Assembly: GCA_001995005.1 (NCBI GenBank)
Contig: MDJN01000055.1
Location: 1-11,894, forward strand
DNA length: 11,894 bases
Direction of reading: 5' to 3'
From: Candidatus Parepulonipiscium sp. PG-Nun2H_MBin03
GTDB taxonomy: Bacteria; Bacillota; Clostridia; Lachnospirales; Cellulosilyticaceae
Part shown: positions 1 through 7,052 of the stretch, piece after piece
Numbering within the stretch: position 1 is the first letter of the stretch
Layout of the letters: each line of letters opens with the position of its first letter
The notes under the pieces: model-generated
Database searches by the model: none
The model's input: the letters and a program-made list of their open reading frames with translations, nothing else
Told to the model about the DNA's origin: nothing
Translations under genes and position numbers: made by a program

Positions 1-1452
1 TAAATCATAAAGAGGTTGCTTATCAAAATTTGTGTCTCCCAATTTAATATACGCTACTTTAGCTTGTAATTTTTCTTCTTTAGCACGAGGGTCAGGGCTT
101 ATTTCAAACTCTTCGCCCATATCATTTACGCCTAACAGGTATCTAAGCCAACCGGCAATAGTAAACGGAATTGCAACTAGCTCATCTACTTTGCCTAGCT
201 CATAGTATTTTGCCACGTTTCCGCCAAATCTTATACCCATTTTTTGAGAAGTATCACATGCTATTCTTTGTGGAGTATCTGGAATGTATTTGTTAATAAG
301 ACGCTCTTCCAATACTTCTTTTACAAATTCATTTGAATCAATTACACCAGGGTCTTGAACAACTGGCATACCCTCATCAAGCGCTATCATATGCACTAAT
401 TTTGAAAGATATGGATCTTCCATTTCGCCACTTATAGAAGTGTGAGATAGTAAGCAGCCAAATACTGCAAGGGCAGTTTGTGCTGGATTTAGGCATGTGC
501 AAACTTTCATCTGTTCTGCTTTGTCAACAGTTTCTCTATCTGTAAATACAACTTTTTCAAATTCTAATGGTGGTCTACCGTTTAAAAAGATATCTTCAAC
601 AACTAAATATTCTGGTTTTTCAGCGTTGGTAAACGGAGCTATATACGTATTCTTTTTAGTCGCCATAGTATCCATATTAGAAAAACCATCTTCTTCTAAC
701 ATAGCAGCGATTGAATCACTTGGTCTAGGAGTGATTTTATCTATCATACTTACAGGGAATGAAACTTGAGTTTCAAGGTATGTAAGTTCTTCATCAGTGA
801 TAAAGCCGTTTTCAACATATTGTTTTACAACTGCCATAAAAGCTGCACGTAGCTTTTCGCCATTTGGTGCACAGTTATCAATACTTAAAAGAGTGATAGG
901 CGTATTGCATTTATGGAACCTAGATATGCACAAACGGATTATATTTGGAATTAGAGCCTTAGCGTTGCTTAAATCAGTAGATACATCAGCAGCTATTATA
1001 TCAATAAACTTATCTGCGGTATATACTACATAACCTTTTTCGGTAATTGTAAATGTAACCACTTGTAGAGATGGATTGGCAAAAATATTTTCAACTTCTT
1101 CAAAGTGCGTTCCCAAAAATAGACACTCTGTAATAGAAGCTACTATTTCTTTATCTATCTTACCATTTGCATTTAGTGTAACATTAATGGATAAGTTATC
1201 ACACTTATCAAAATATTCTGTAACAACTTCTTCGTCATATGATTCACACATTATAACGCCTGTATCCATATGCCCATTTTCTATTAAATTTTGTGCCATT
1301 ACAGCAGGATAAGCACGGAAAAGGTTTCCGGCACCCATGTGTAACCAAGTTGGTTTTGCCTTAGTGTTTTGACGTATTTTTTCGATATCATAATTAGGTA
1401 CTTTATATCCCTTATCCTTAAAGGCGTTGATACATTCTATTGATAAATTCAT
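1..1452 (-). CDS. mannitol dehydrogenase / fructuronate reductase family protein (3' end cut by window)
   Basis: NAD(P)-dependent long-chain polyol/sugar-acid dehydrogenase. Family members interconvert ketoses or keto-uronates with the corresponding polyols or aldonates (mannitol 2-dehydrogenase, fructuronate reductase UxuB, tagaturonate reductase UxaB). The frame is open for 484 codons to the window edge, close to full family length, so only a short C-terminal piece can be missing. The start at 1452 has AAGGAGG seven bases upstream. The N-terminal Rossmann motif is GAGNLFRA at residues 40-47. The conserved SIDNCAPNG block is at about 190-198, with Asn193 the likely catalytic Asn. The helix with the catalytic Lys/Asn reads MKVCTCLNPAQ (K316, N322). 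Gln325 stands where this helix normally carries a His. It is the last visible gene of the minus-strand operon, 23 bases after the transketolase C subunit. The exact substrate is not decided; a sugar acid is favoured by the context. Confidence 0.88.
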   Translation of the reverse strand, partial: MNLSIECINAFKDKGYKVPNYDIEKIRQNTKAKPTWLHMGAGNLFRAYPAVMAQNLIENGHMDTGVIMCESYDEEVVTEYFDKCDNLSINVTLNANGKIDKEIVASITECLFLGTHFEEVENIFANPSLQVVTFTITEKGYVVYTADKFIDIIAADVSTDLSNAKALIPNIIRLCISRFHKCNTPITLLSIDNCAPNGEKLRAAFMAVVKQYVENGFITDEELTYLETQVSFPVSMIDKITPRPSDSIAAMLEEDGFSNMDTMATKKNTYIAPFTNAEKPEYLVVEDIFLNGRPPLEFEKVVFTDRETVDKAEQMKVCTCLNPAQTALAVFGCLLSHTSISGEMEDPYLSKLVHMIALDEGMPVVQDPGVIDSNEFVKEVLEERLINKYIPDTPQRIACDTSQKMGIRFGGNVAKYYELGKVDELVAIPFTIAGWLRYLLGVNDMGEEFEISPDPRAKEEKLQAKVAYIKLGDTNFDKQPLYDL

Positions 1453-1475
1453 AAATATTCCTCCTTATATTATAA

Positions 1476-2438
1476 CTATTTCTTATTTATTAATTCTTTT
1501 GCAGCAGTTACTATATCTGCAATACTCATACCAAATGTTTCTTTTAGATATTCCATTGAGCCAACTTCACCAAATCTATCAGGAACGCCTAAGCGTTTTG
1601 AAATTACAGGAATATTCTCGCTTAAGATTTCGCATACTGCACTGCCTAGCCCATTAATGATGTTGTGATTTTCTACAATTAAAACCGCATTAGTTTTTTT
1701 AGCAGAATTGATTATAGCCTCAGCATCTATAGGTTTCCAAGTAAATATATTTATAACTTCGGCGTTTATACCTTGGGTTGCCAATTCTTCATGTGCATGC
1801 AAAACATCAGATGTACAACAACCAGAAGTTATTATCGTAATATCACTACCTTCTTTTAAAGTAAGAGCTTTACCAATCTCAAATGTTGAACCTTCCTCAA
1901 AGATTTGGTCGGTAACTTTTCTGGTAACTCTCATATAATATACGCCGTCTAAATCTTTAATTTGACGTAATAAGTCGCACATCATAACACTATCAGTAGG
2001 CTCTAATAAAGTTACATCAGGTATTGTTCTTAAAAGTCCCATATCTTCTACAGGCATATGAGTTCCGCCGTTGTACATAGCAGTAACACCTGCGTCAGAC
2101 CCTATCATTTTGATATTGGTTTTACCATATGCCCCAGAGATATAGATTTGGTCTATAACACGGCGTGTGGCAAAAGGACCAAAGGTGTGTGTAAAAGGTT
2201 TAAGTCCTATAAGAGAAGCACCGCATGCTACACCAATCATGTTTGCTTCTTGTATACCGCAATTTATTGCACGAGTAGGAAATTTCTTAGCAAATTCAGT
2301 CATATCAATTGATGCCATAAGGTCACAATCTAGATATATTACATTTTCATCTGCACTTGCCATTTCGTCCATAGTTTTAGAAAAAGCAGTTTTTGCTTCA
2401 AATGGTTCAGGAAGAATCTTTTTTACAAGTTTGAACAT
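1476..2438 (-). CDS. transketolase, C-terminal subunit (split type)
   Basis: This 320-residue protein has the pyrimidine-binding and C-terminal domains of a transketolase. It is encoded separately from the diphosphate-binding half, as in many Clostridia and archaea. With that subunit it should transfer a two-carbon glycolaldehyde unit from a ketose donor to an aldose acceptor using thiamine diphosphate. The catalytic glutamate that activates the cofactor is Glu64 in CGIQEANMIG, where housekeeping enzymes usually have GI.EQ. Other landmarks are the FGPFATRRVIDQI helix (about 87-99), GGTHMPVEDMG (about 124-134) and the C-terminal TSGCC...VINIFTWKPID fold. Only three bases separate the start from the stop of the N subunit, and the ribosome site is weak (GTGAG), which suggests translational coupling and a 1:1 complex. 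Being embedded in a regulated sugar-acid locus suggests a specialised substrate rather than central pentose-phosphate duty; that is inference. Confidence 0.93.
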   Translation of the reverse strand: MFKLVKKILPEPFEAKTAFSKTMDEMASADENVIYLDCDLMASIDMTEFAKKFPTRAINCGIQEANMIGVACGASLIGLKPFTHTFGPFATRRVIDQIYISGAYGKTNIKMIGSDAGVTAMYNGGTHMPVEDMGLLRTIPDVTLLEPTDSVMMCDLLRQIKDLDGVYYMRVTRKVTDQIFEEGSTFEIGKALTLKEGSDITIITSGCCTSDVLHAHEELATQGINAEVINIFTWKPIDAEAIINSAKKTNAVLIVENHNIINGLGSAVCEILSENIPVISKRLGVPDRFGEVGSMEYLKETFGMSIADIVTAAKELINKK

Positions 2439-2441
2439 ATT

Positions 2442-3272
2442 CTACAACTCACTTTCTAATTTTGAGATTTTATCATCTAAAAATGCAATAGCATCATCAT
2501 ATTCTGCAGTCCCAAATCTAATTAAATGATTTTGAGGTATATTAGCAAAAGTACAATCTTTACCTTTTACAGTATCTAAGACTATAAGAGATGGTTTATC
2601 GGTAGTATTTTTTGCTTTATCAATGGCTGAAATAATTTCGGTTACGTTGTGTCCATCTACTGTTTGAGCAAAAAATCCGAAATCTTCAAATTTCTTTTCC
2701 ACATCTCCTAGGTCGCATATATCGCTAGTAAAGCCGTCTAGCTGTTTTTTATTCCAATCTACAAATACGATAAGATTACTTAGTTTTTTTGTAGATGCAA
2801 ATAAAGCTGCTTCCCAAACTTGCCCTTCGTCGCATTCACCGTCTCCTAAAATACAGTAAACGTAGTTATCCTTATTTTTGATAGATAAACCTAATGCAAG
2901 ACCGACAGCACAAGAAATTCCTTGTCCTAATGAACCAGTTGTCATATCTATACCTGGAGTTAAATTTTTATCGCAATGCGAAGGCAAAATAGTACCTTCT
3001 TTGTTTAGTGTATCAAGTGTTTCTACAGGAAAATACCCTTTTAATGCAAGAGTCGCATATACTGCAGGACCGCAATGTCCTTTTGATACAACTAGCATAT
3101 CTCTATCTTCCCAACTAGGATTTGTAGGGTCAATTTTCATAACTTCACCATATAAAACTGCCAAAACTTCAGTCATTGACATGCAACCACCTACGTGACC
3201 TCCGCCAAAAGCGAGTAGAGCACGTAAAGTATGCTTGCGAATGTCAGCTGAAAATACATTTAAATTATCCAT
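2442..3272 (-). CDS. transketolase, N-terminal subunit (split type)
   Basis: This 276-residue protein carries the thiamine-diphosphate diphosphate-binding domain of transketolase. Visible motifs are GGGHVGG (23-29, with the His that contacts cofactor and substrate), SKGH (63-66), GSLGQG (113-118), and the cofactor/Mg motif GDGECDEG (143-150) ending in Asn174 of VDWNKKQ. Length is normal for a split N subunit. The start at 3272 has AAAGGAG six bases upstream. It is followed three bases later by the C subunit, and it lies 109 bases downstream of the alcohol dehydrogenase on the same strand. That gap has a TATAAT at 3330-3325 but no convincing -35 box, so readthrough from the promoter at 4659 is preferred. 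Split transketolases are known in dedicated pathways, such as apulose-phosphate cleavage and the sulfoquinovose sulfo-transketolase route, so a non-housekeeping donor is plausible. Confidence 0.94.
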   Translation of the reverse strand: MDNLNVFSADIRKHTLRALLAFGGGHVGGCMSMTEVLAVLYGEVMKIDPTNPSWEDRDMLVVSKGHCGPAVYATLALKGYFPVETLDTLNKEGTILPSHCDKNLTPGIDMTTGSLGQGISCAVGLALGLSIKNKDNYVYCILGDGECDEGQVWEAALFASTKKLSNLIVFVDWNKKQLDGFTSDICDLGDVEKKFEDFGFFAQTVDGHNVTEIISAIDKAKNTTDKPSLIVLDTVKGKDCTFANIPQNHLIRFGTAEYDDAIAFLDDKISKLESEL

Positions 3273-3381
3273 ATTTTACTCCTTTTGTTTAATAATCTAT
3301 CTATTGCACTTTAGAATGCATACAATTATAATAACTACATAATATCTTCACTTTTCTAGAAAATATGAATAGTGATTATCA

Positions 3382-4497
3382 TTAATATATAGAATTATAA
3401 ATTTCAACAATATCAGTTTGTGTAAGAGGCGTGTAATTATTATGTAAAAGTCTTGTCTGAGCAGTGATAATTCCTTCTGCAAAACCTATAAATTCGTTAT
3501 CACTTATTCCATATTCTCGTAAAGGTTTGCGAGGGATAATTTTTTCTAGTAGAGCGAATAAACTGTTAAGTGCATCTGATAAAGGTACCTCTAAAATAGT
3601 GGACACCAATTCTTCAAAAGCATTAATTTTACCGATTGGCATTTTTTCTTTATACTTTCTAAACGTAGGTTCAAACACTAATTGATTAGCCTCTCCATGC
3701 GGAATGTGGTAACAGCCTCCTAGAGGATAGCTTAATGCATGAACTGCAGCGCACCCAGCGGAGCAGAATGCAATACCTGCATATGCAGATGCATTTAGAA
3801 ATTCAGATGCGTATTGTGTCCAGTCTTCAAGCTTAGTCTGAGAGATTTTTTTATAGTGAGTCAGTATTAATGTAATTGCCTCTTTTGAGAAGAGCTCTGA
3901 CATAGCGGTTGCTTTTGGAGATAAAAATGATTCGCTAGCATGAATTAGTGCATCTACTGAAGAAGTTGCAAAAAATTTATAAGGCAGTTCTAATATGAGG
4001 TCTGGTATCAAAACGGCTTGTTTAGGAAACAATAGAGGGCTGTTCATTCCTCTTTTAGTTTTTAAACTAGTAAGTTCAACGGCGAAAGCATTTGTAACCT
4101 CAGAACCGGTACCACAAGTTGTCGGAATTGCATATATATCGTATATTTTAGTAGGGGTGACATCTGTTAAAAGAATATCTTCGGTTTTTTCGCTAGGAAT
4201 AGATAGTGAAAGCATCTTTGCAATATCAATTACAGAGCCACCACCAATTGCAAATATACGAGTAATACCCTTAGGCATATCTTTTCTAATATTATCAACC
4301 ATACTAGAAGTGGGCTCGCCTTGGCCATATCTTTCAATTAAAATGTATTTAGCGGGCATATTTAAAGATTTTATATGCTTTTCATACAAAAATTCATTAG
4401 TTAAAATAAAGTCATTTTCCGTTATTTTTATATCTGAAAAATAATCAAATAATGAATTTGGATAAACCAAATATGTGTACATTTTAAATTCTTGCAT
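3382..4497 (-). CDS. iron-containing alcohol dehydrogenase, 4-hydroxybutyrate dehydrogenase-like
   Basis: This 371-residue group III (iron-dependent) dehydrogenase matches what I recall of clostridial 4-hydroxybutyrate dehydrogenase along its whole length, including the ends FILTNEFLY (30-38) and RKPLREYG...NNY. That enzyme interconverts succinate semialdehyde and 4-hydroxybutyrate with NAD. The nucleotide motif GGGS is at 85-88 and TTCGTGSEVT at 126-135. The metal ligands are Asp182, His186, His253 and His267. Tyr257 occupies the position of the second His in the HAMAHPLG motif of FucO-type enzymes; this Tyr is shared by the 4-hydroxybutyrate subfamily. The start at 4497 was chosen because AGGAGG lies at 4514-4509. 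An in-frame start at 4551 would place the putative operator inside the gene and lacks such a site. First gene of the minus-strand operon. In this context it may act on a hydroxylated C4 semialdehyde acid. Confidence 0.9.
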   Translation of the reverse strand: MQEFKMYTYLVYPNSLFDYFSDIKITENDFILTNEFLYEKHIKSLNMPAKYILIERYGQGEPTSSMVDNIRKDMPKGITRIFAIGGGSVIDIAKMLSLSIPSEKTEDILLTDVTPTKIYDIYAIPTTCGTGSEVTNAFAVELTSLKTKRGMNSPLLFPKQAVLIPDLILELPYKFFATSSVDALIHASESFLSPKATAMSELFSKEAITLILTHYKKISQTKLEDWTQYASEFLNASAYAGIAFCSAGCAAVHALSYPLGGCYHIPHGEANQLVFEPTFRKYKEKMPIGKINAFEELVSTILEVPLSDALNSLFALLEKIIPRKPLREYGISDNEFIGFAEGIITAQTRLLHNNYTPLTQTDIVEIYNSIY

Positions 4498-4536
4498 TGT
4501 AAGTCTTTCCTCCTGAACTAAAGTAGAATACCTAGC

Positions 4537-4550
4537 CGGTATCGGTATCA
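4537..4550. promoter_or_regulatory. putative LacI-family operator in the leader of the dehydrogenase/transketolase operon
   Basis: The site reads CGGTATCGGTATCA on the plus strand. It matches 12 of 14 bases of the reverse complement of the site at 6050-6063 and has the same central CG. It lies 40 bases before the dehydrogenase start and about 75 bases downstream of the predicted transcription start, so repression would be by roadblock. The assignment rests on shared sequence and on the nearby LacI-family gene. Confidence 0.6.
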
Positions 4551-4559
4551 AAAACTAAA

Positions 4560-4946
4560 ATATAAATCTAAAAAAACAAAAATTTTAAGTAAAAATATTG
4601 CACTGAAACAATGCTTTATTTTCATACATTACTATAAAACAATATTAATAATTTGTCAATATAAAATACGTATATTTAAGTTTTTGTTACAAATTGCACT
4701 AAAAATTCTTCATAAATTTAGACATGTTGATGAACTGCTTGTCCTTAAAAAGTAAACTATAAATAATAGTATGTATACGAAATATACCTACTTTAATAAG
4801 AAAACTAGAGTAAAAAAAGTTATATTTAGCAAATATACATATAAATCTGACAATTATTTTTTAGTTTAATGTAACAAAAAATACTAAGAAAAATTGTATA
4901 TAAATACCAAATTTGTGGTTTTAACTAAAAATATTTAAAAAAGGAG
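4560..4946. other. divergent intergenic region, no gene seen
   Basis: Very AT-rich DNA between the two divergent promoters, with stop codons in all frames and no RNA-gene signature. Apart from the minus-strand promoter at 4659-4631, it holds ATTGCACT at about 4597 and 4693 (also found at about 3303), TAGACATGT at 4719-4727 (also at 6017-6025), and an imperfect GTATAC-containing symmetry near 4771-4790. None of these can be assigned with confidence. Confidence 0.5.
4631..4659 (-). promoter_or_regulatory. predicted sigma-A promoter of the minus-strand catabolic operon
   Basis: On the minus strand TTGACA (4659-4654) is separated by 17 bases from TATAGT (4636-4631). Transcription would start near 4624 and leave a leader of about 127 bases before the dehydrogenase. 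The two boxes and the spacing are identical to those of the regulator's promoter at 4947-4975. Confidence 0.72.
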
Positions 4947-4975
4947 TTGACATTTGAATGGTGTTACAGTATAGT
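4947..4975 (+). promoter_or_regulatory. predicted sigma-A promoter of the LacI-family regulator gene
   Basis: TTGACA (4947-4952), a 17-base spacer and TATAGT (4970-4975) give a near-consensus promoter with a start near 4983. The upstream in-frame ATG at 4958 lies inside the spacer and would not be on this transcript, which supports translation from 5009. A half-site TGGTAC at 4978-4983, next to the predicted start, could allow weak autoregulation, but no second half is convincing. Confidence 0.72.
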
Positions 4976-4994
4976 TATGGTACGGCACTACTGG

Positions 4995-5000
4995 AAGGAG
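4995..5000 (+). promoter_or_regulatory. ribosome-binding site that decides the regulator start
   Basis: AAGGAG ends eight bases before the ATG at 5009. It favours this start over the in-frame ATG at 4958, which also has a GGAG upstream (at 4943-4946) but lies within the promoter. Confidence 0.75.
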
Positions 5001-5008
5001 ATGTAACT

Positions 5009-6019
5009 ATGATTAAAATTACAATCTCTGATATAGCTAAAGAAGCTGGCGTTTCAAAGTCGACTGTTTCTCGTGTATTAAACGGTAAACCCGACGTATT
5101 ACCTAGAACAAAAGAACGGGTCTTGGAGGTAATCGAAAAATATAACTTTCAGCCTAGTGCTCTAGCTGTAAGCATGGCACAAAAGAAAACAAACTGTATA
5201 GGGCTTGCAATACCTCATGATATTGACTATATTTTTAAAAATCAATACTATTCTGAACTGCACAGAACTATTCTAAAAATTGCTCATAAAAGAAAATATC
5301 TTGTATTACTACTTTGTTGTACAGATTTGCAAGAGGCTAGTAATGCAGTTAGACAAAAGCGTCTTGATGGACTTATTGTAATATCACCTGTAAATTCACA
5401 CTTAGCCGCCATACAGACTTTTAAAGATCATGAAATACCTTTTGTAGTAATAGGTTCTTGTCCATTAGATAATAGTATTTACCAAATTCGTATTAATGAC
5501 TATAAAGGTATTGTCTGTGCAATAGAATATTTATGGGAATTAGGTCATAGAGATATTGCATTTATAAATGGACCTATGTATTTGCCATCAAGTGTTGAAC
5601 GTTTAAAGGCGTATCATGATATTACTTTTAAATACGGTCTAAAAAAATACGATTATGAAGGTAGACATTCACTAGAATCTGGTTATAAATTTGCAACTAT
5701 AGTTTTAGATGAGCATCCTGAAGTAACTGCATTTTGTGTATCTTCTGACTATATGGCTATTGGTGTTGAAAAAGCAGTTTTTGCTCGTGGACTCAGAGTC
5801 CCAGAGGATATTTCAGTTATAGGATTTGATAACATTCCTATCTCAGAACAAGTTACTCCAACTTTATCGACTATTGATCAGTTTATTGAAGAAAAAGCTA
5901 TAAAGAGTATGAATATTTTACTTGATATAATCGAAAAGAAAGATATTAAGTATCCTTATATTATAAACATTGAACCTAAACTTTGCATTAGACAAAGTAC
6001 GGCTCCAAAAAGCTCATAG
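5009..6019 (+). CDS. LacI-family transcriptional regulator
   Basis: A 336-residue cytoplasmic DNA-binding protein with the full LacI/GalR layout. The helix-turn-helix is at residues 6-26 (ISDIAKEAGVSKSTVSRVLNG). The hinge helix follows at about 48-58, then a periplasmic-binding-protein-like effector domain from about 60 to the end, including SSDYMAIG and the VPEDISVIGFDN block typical of the family. Residue 56, the Leu that intercalates at the central CG of the operator in LacI, is Met here, and the usual hinge Arg is Val. It is probably a repressor relieved by a sugar acid or breakdown product. Operator-like sites with a central CG occur 31 bases after its stop and in the leader of the divergent operon, so it is the natural candidate for controlling both. 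The effector cannot be predicted. Before the start, a near-consensus promoter and AAGGAG fix position 5009. Confidence 0.92.
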   Translation: MIKITISDIAKEAGVSKSTVSRVLNGKPDVLPRTKERVLEVIEKYNFQPSALAVSMAQKKTNCIGLAIPHDIDYIFKNQYYSELHRTILKIAHKRKYLVLLLCCTDLQEASNAVRQKRLDGLIVISPVNSHLAAIQTFKDHEIPFVVIGSCPLDNSIYQIRINDYKGIVCAIEYLWELGHRDIAFINGPMYLPSSVERLKAYHDITFKYGLKKYDYEGRHSLESGYKFATIVLDEHPEVTAFCVSSDYMAIGVEKAVFARGLRVPEDISVIGFDNIPISEQVTPTLSTIDQFIEEKAIKSMNILLDIIEKKDIKYPYIINIEPKLCIRQSTAPKSS

Positions 6020-6049
6020 ACATGTATGAGACTTTTTATAGCATACTTA

Positions 6050-6063
6050 TGGTACCGATACCA
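6050..6063. promoter_or_regulatory. putative LacI-family operator before the crotonase/TRAP operon
   Basis: TGGTACCGATACCA is a palindrome with six of seven base pairs symmetric and a central CG, the classic form of LacI-family sites. It lies between the regulator and the crotonase gene, 94 bases before the chosen TTG start. No good -35/-10 pair could be placed beside it, so the promoter it controls is uncertain. Transcripts from the regulator promoter may also enter the operon here. Confidence 0.68.
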
Positions 6064-6144
6064 CATAGTAAGTTATGGATGTATCTTTACCAAGGCGATA
6101 AATTTACTTATTGGAAACGCAGCCAAATTAAATTTGCGTAGAAC

Positions 6145-6150
6145 AGGAGG
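6145..6150 (+). promoter_or_regulatory. ribosome-binding site that fixes a TTG start
   Basis: A perfect AGGAGG seven bases before the TTG at 6158. The longer in-frame reading from ATG 6026 has no comparable site, would run across the operator at 6050-6063, and adds about 44 residues not expected in the crotonase fold. Confidence 0.8.
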
Positions 6151-6157
6151 TGCCACA

Positions 6158-6964
6158 TTGAGCCTCGCTAAAATTGAAGAAATTAAAGGATACCGATTAC
6201 AACAAATTTCGTTAGAACTTGTAGACAACATAGCTATTGCATATCTTAATAATCCGCCGGTTAACGCTATTGGAGCAGTGATGCAAAAAGAAATCTTACT
6301 CATGTGTGAATATATTAATGAGACTGATGAAGTATGGGTACTTATATTAACGTCGAAAATGAAAACATTTGCAGCTGGAGTAGATATCAAAAGATTTAAG
6401 AAAAGCATAGATGACAAAGATGTTACAAATGTACAAGAAGTTTATTATGAAGGAACGTTAGCTCTATATAATGTAAAAGTACCAGTAATTTGTGCAGTTT
6501 TTGGACATTGCCTAGGTGGCGGAATGTGTTATCCTGCAGGGGCAGATATAACTATTGCTGTAGAAGATACCTTGTTTGGGGCACCAGAAATTAATCTTTC
6601 AGTAGTTGGAGGAAGTGGACATTTATCTCGTATACTACCACCGCAAATACTAAGAGATATGTGTTTTTCAGGATCCTTTATTACAGCTAAGGAACTTTAT
6701 AAATATGGTGGAGTGTCACAATTAGTTAAAACATATGAAGAACTTATGTCGACAGCAACTGCCAAAGCGCAGCATTTATGTACAAAGGGCCCGCTTGTGC
6801 TGAGATATTTGAAGGCTTGTTTAAATGAACAAGAAGATTTTCAAATGCAACGTAAGAATGACTGTGAACTTAAATATACTCGATATATGGCACGGCATAA
6901 TGATTTTAGAGAAGGCGTGAATGCCTTTTTAGAAAAACGGCCTCCTAATTACATAGGAGAGTAG
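6158..6964 (+). CDS. enoyl-CoA hydratase/isomerase (crotonase) family protein
   Basis: A 268-residue crotonase-fold protein, the usual length when started at TTG 6158 behind a perfect AGGAGG. The opening strand ISLELVDNIAIAYLNNPPVN (17-36) and the oxyanion-hole segments FAAGVD (71-76) and GHCLGGG (116-122) are clear. Of the two catalytic glutamates of enoyl-CoA hydratase, the second is present (Glu144 in APEINL). The first is absent: the GGGCE motif reads GGGMC, leaving Cys124 there. Ordinary hydration of 2-enoyl-CoA is therefore doubtful. One-glutamate members catalyse isomerisations, dehydrations, decarboxylations or C-C cleavage, and substrates are usually CoA thioesters. No CoA ligase or transferase is visible nearby. 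It is first in the operon, 88 bases before the TRAP binding protein, and probably under the LacI-type operator. The physiological reaction is not predictable from the sequence. Confidence 0.85.
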   Translation: MSLAKIEEIKGYRLQQISLELVDNIAIAYLNNPPVNAIGAVMQKEILLMCEYINETDEVWVLILTSKMKTFAAGVDIKRFKKSIDDKDVTNVQEVYYEGTLALYNVKVPVICAVFGHCLGGGMCYPAGADITIAVEDTLFGAPEINLSVVGGSGHLSRILPPQILRDMCFSGSFITAKELYKYGGVSQLVKTYEELMSTATAKAQHLCTKGPLVLRYLKACLNEQEDFQMQRKNDCELKYTRYMARHNDFREGVNAFLEKRPPNYIGE

Positions 6965-7052
6965 TCATCGGGAAATTACTTATTAAAAGCAGGTATATAA
7001 TCTAAATAATTAAAAAGCATATTATAATTTTATATGAAAAGAGGAAAAGATT

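Noticed and set aside
3273..3381. Separate promoter for the transketolase genes
   Set aside because: There is a TATAAT at 3330-3325, but the positions 17-18 bases upstream read AAGTGA or AAAGTG, not a -35 box. It remains possible but unsupported.
3995..4444. Plus-strand reading of 149 codons
   Set aside because: It lies entirely antisense to the well-supported iron dehydrogenase and shows no recognisable domain.
3303..4700. ATTGCACT occurring three times (about 3303, 4597, 4693) as a regulatory motif
   Set aside because: The word is short, the surrounding symmetry is poor and different each time, and spacing to promoters is inconsistent. Chance in AT-rich intergenic DNA is not excluded.
4958..5008. 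Longer start for the LacI-family regulator at ATG 4958
   Set aside because: This ATG lies between the -35 and -10 boxes of a near-consensus promoter, so it would be upstream of the transcript. The added residues precede the normal HTH start, and AAGGAG supports 5009.
6026..6157. Longer start for the crotonase protein at ATG 6026
   Set aside because: The extra 44 residues do not resemble the fold, would cross the operator palindrome, and have no ribosome site, while a perfect AGGAGG precedes TTG 6158.
6188..6201. Third operator-like match (10/14) inside the crotonase gene
   Set aside because: It lies in coding sequence, loses the right half-site, and other GGTACC/TACCGRT words occur in coding regions by chance.
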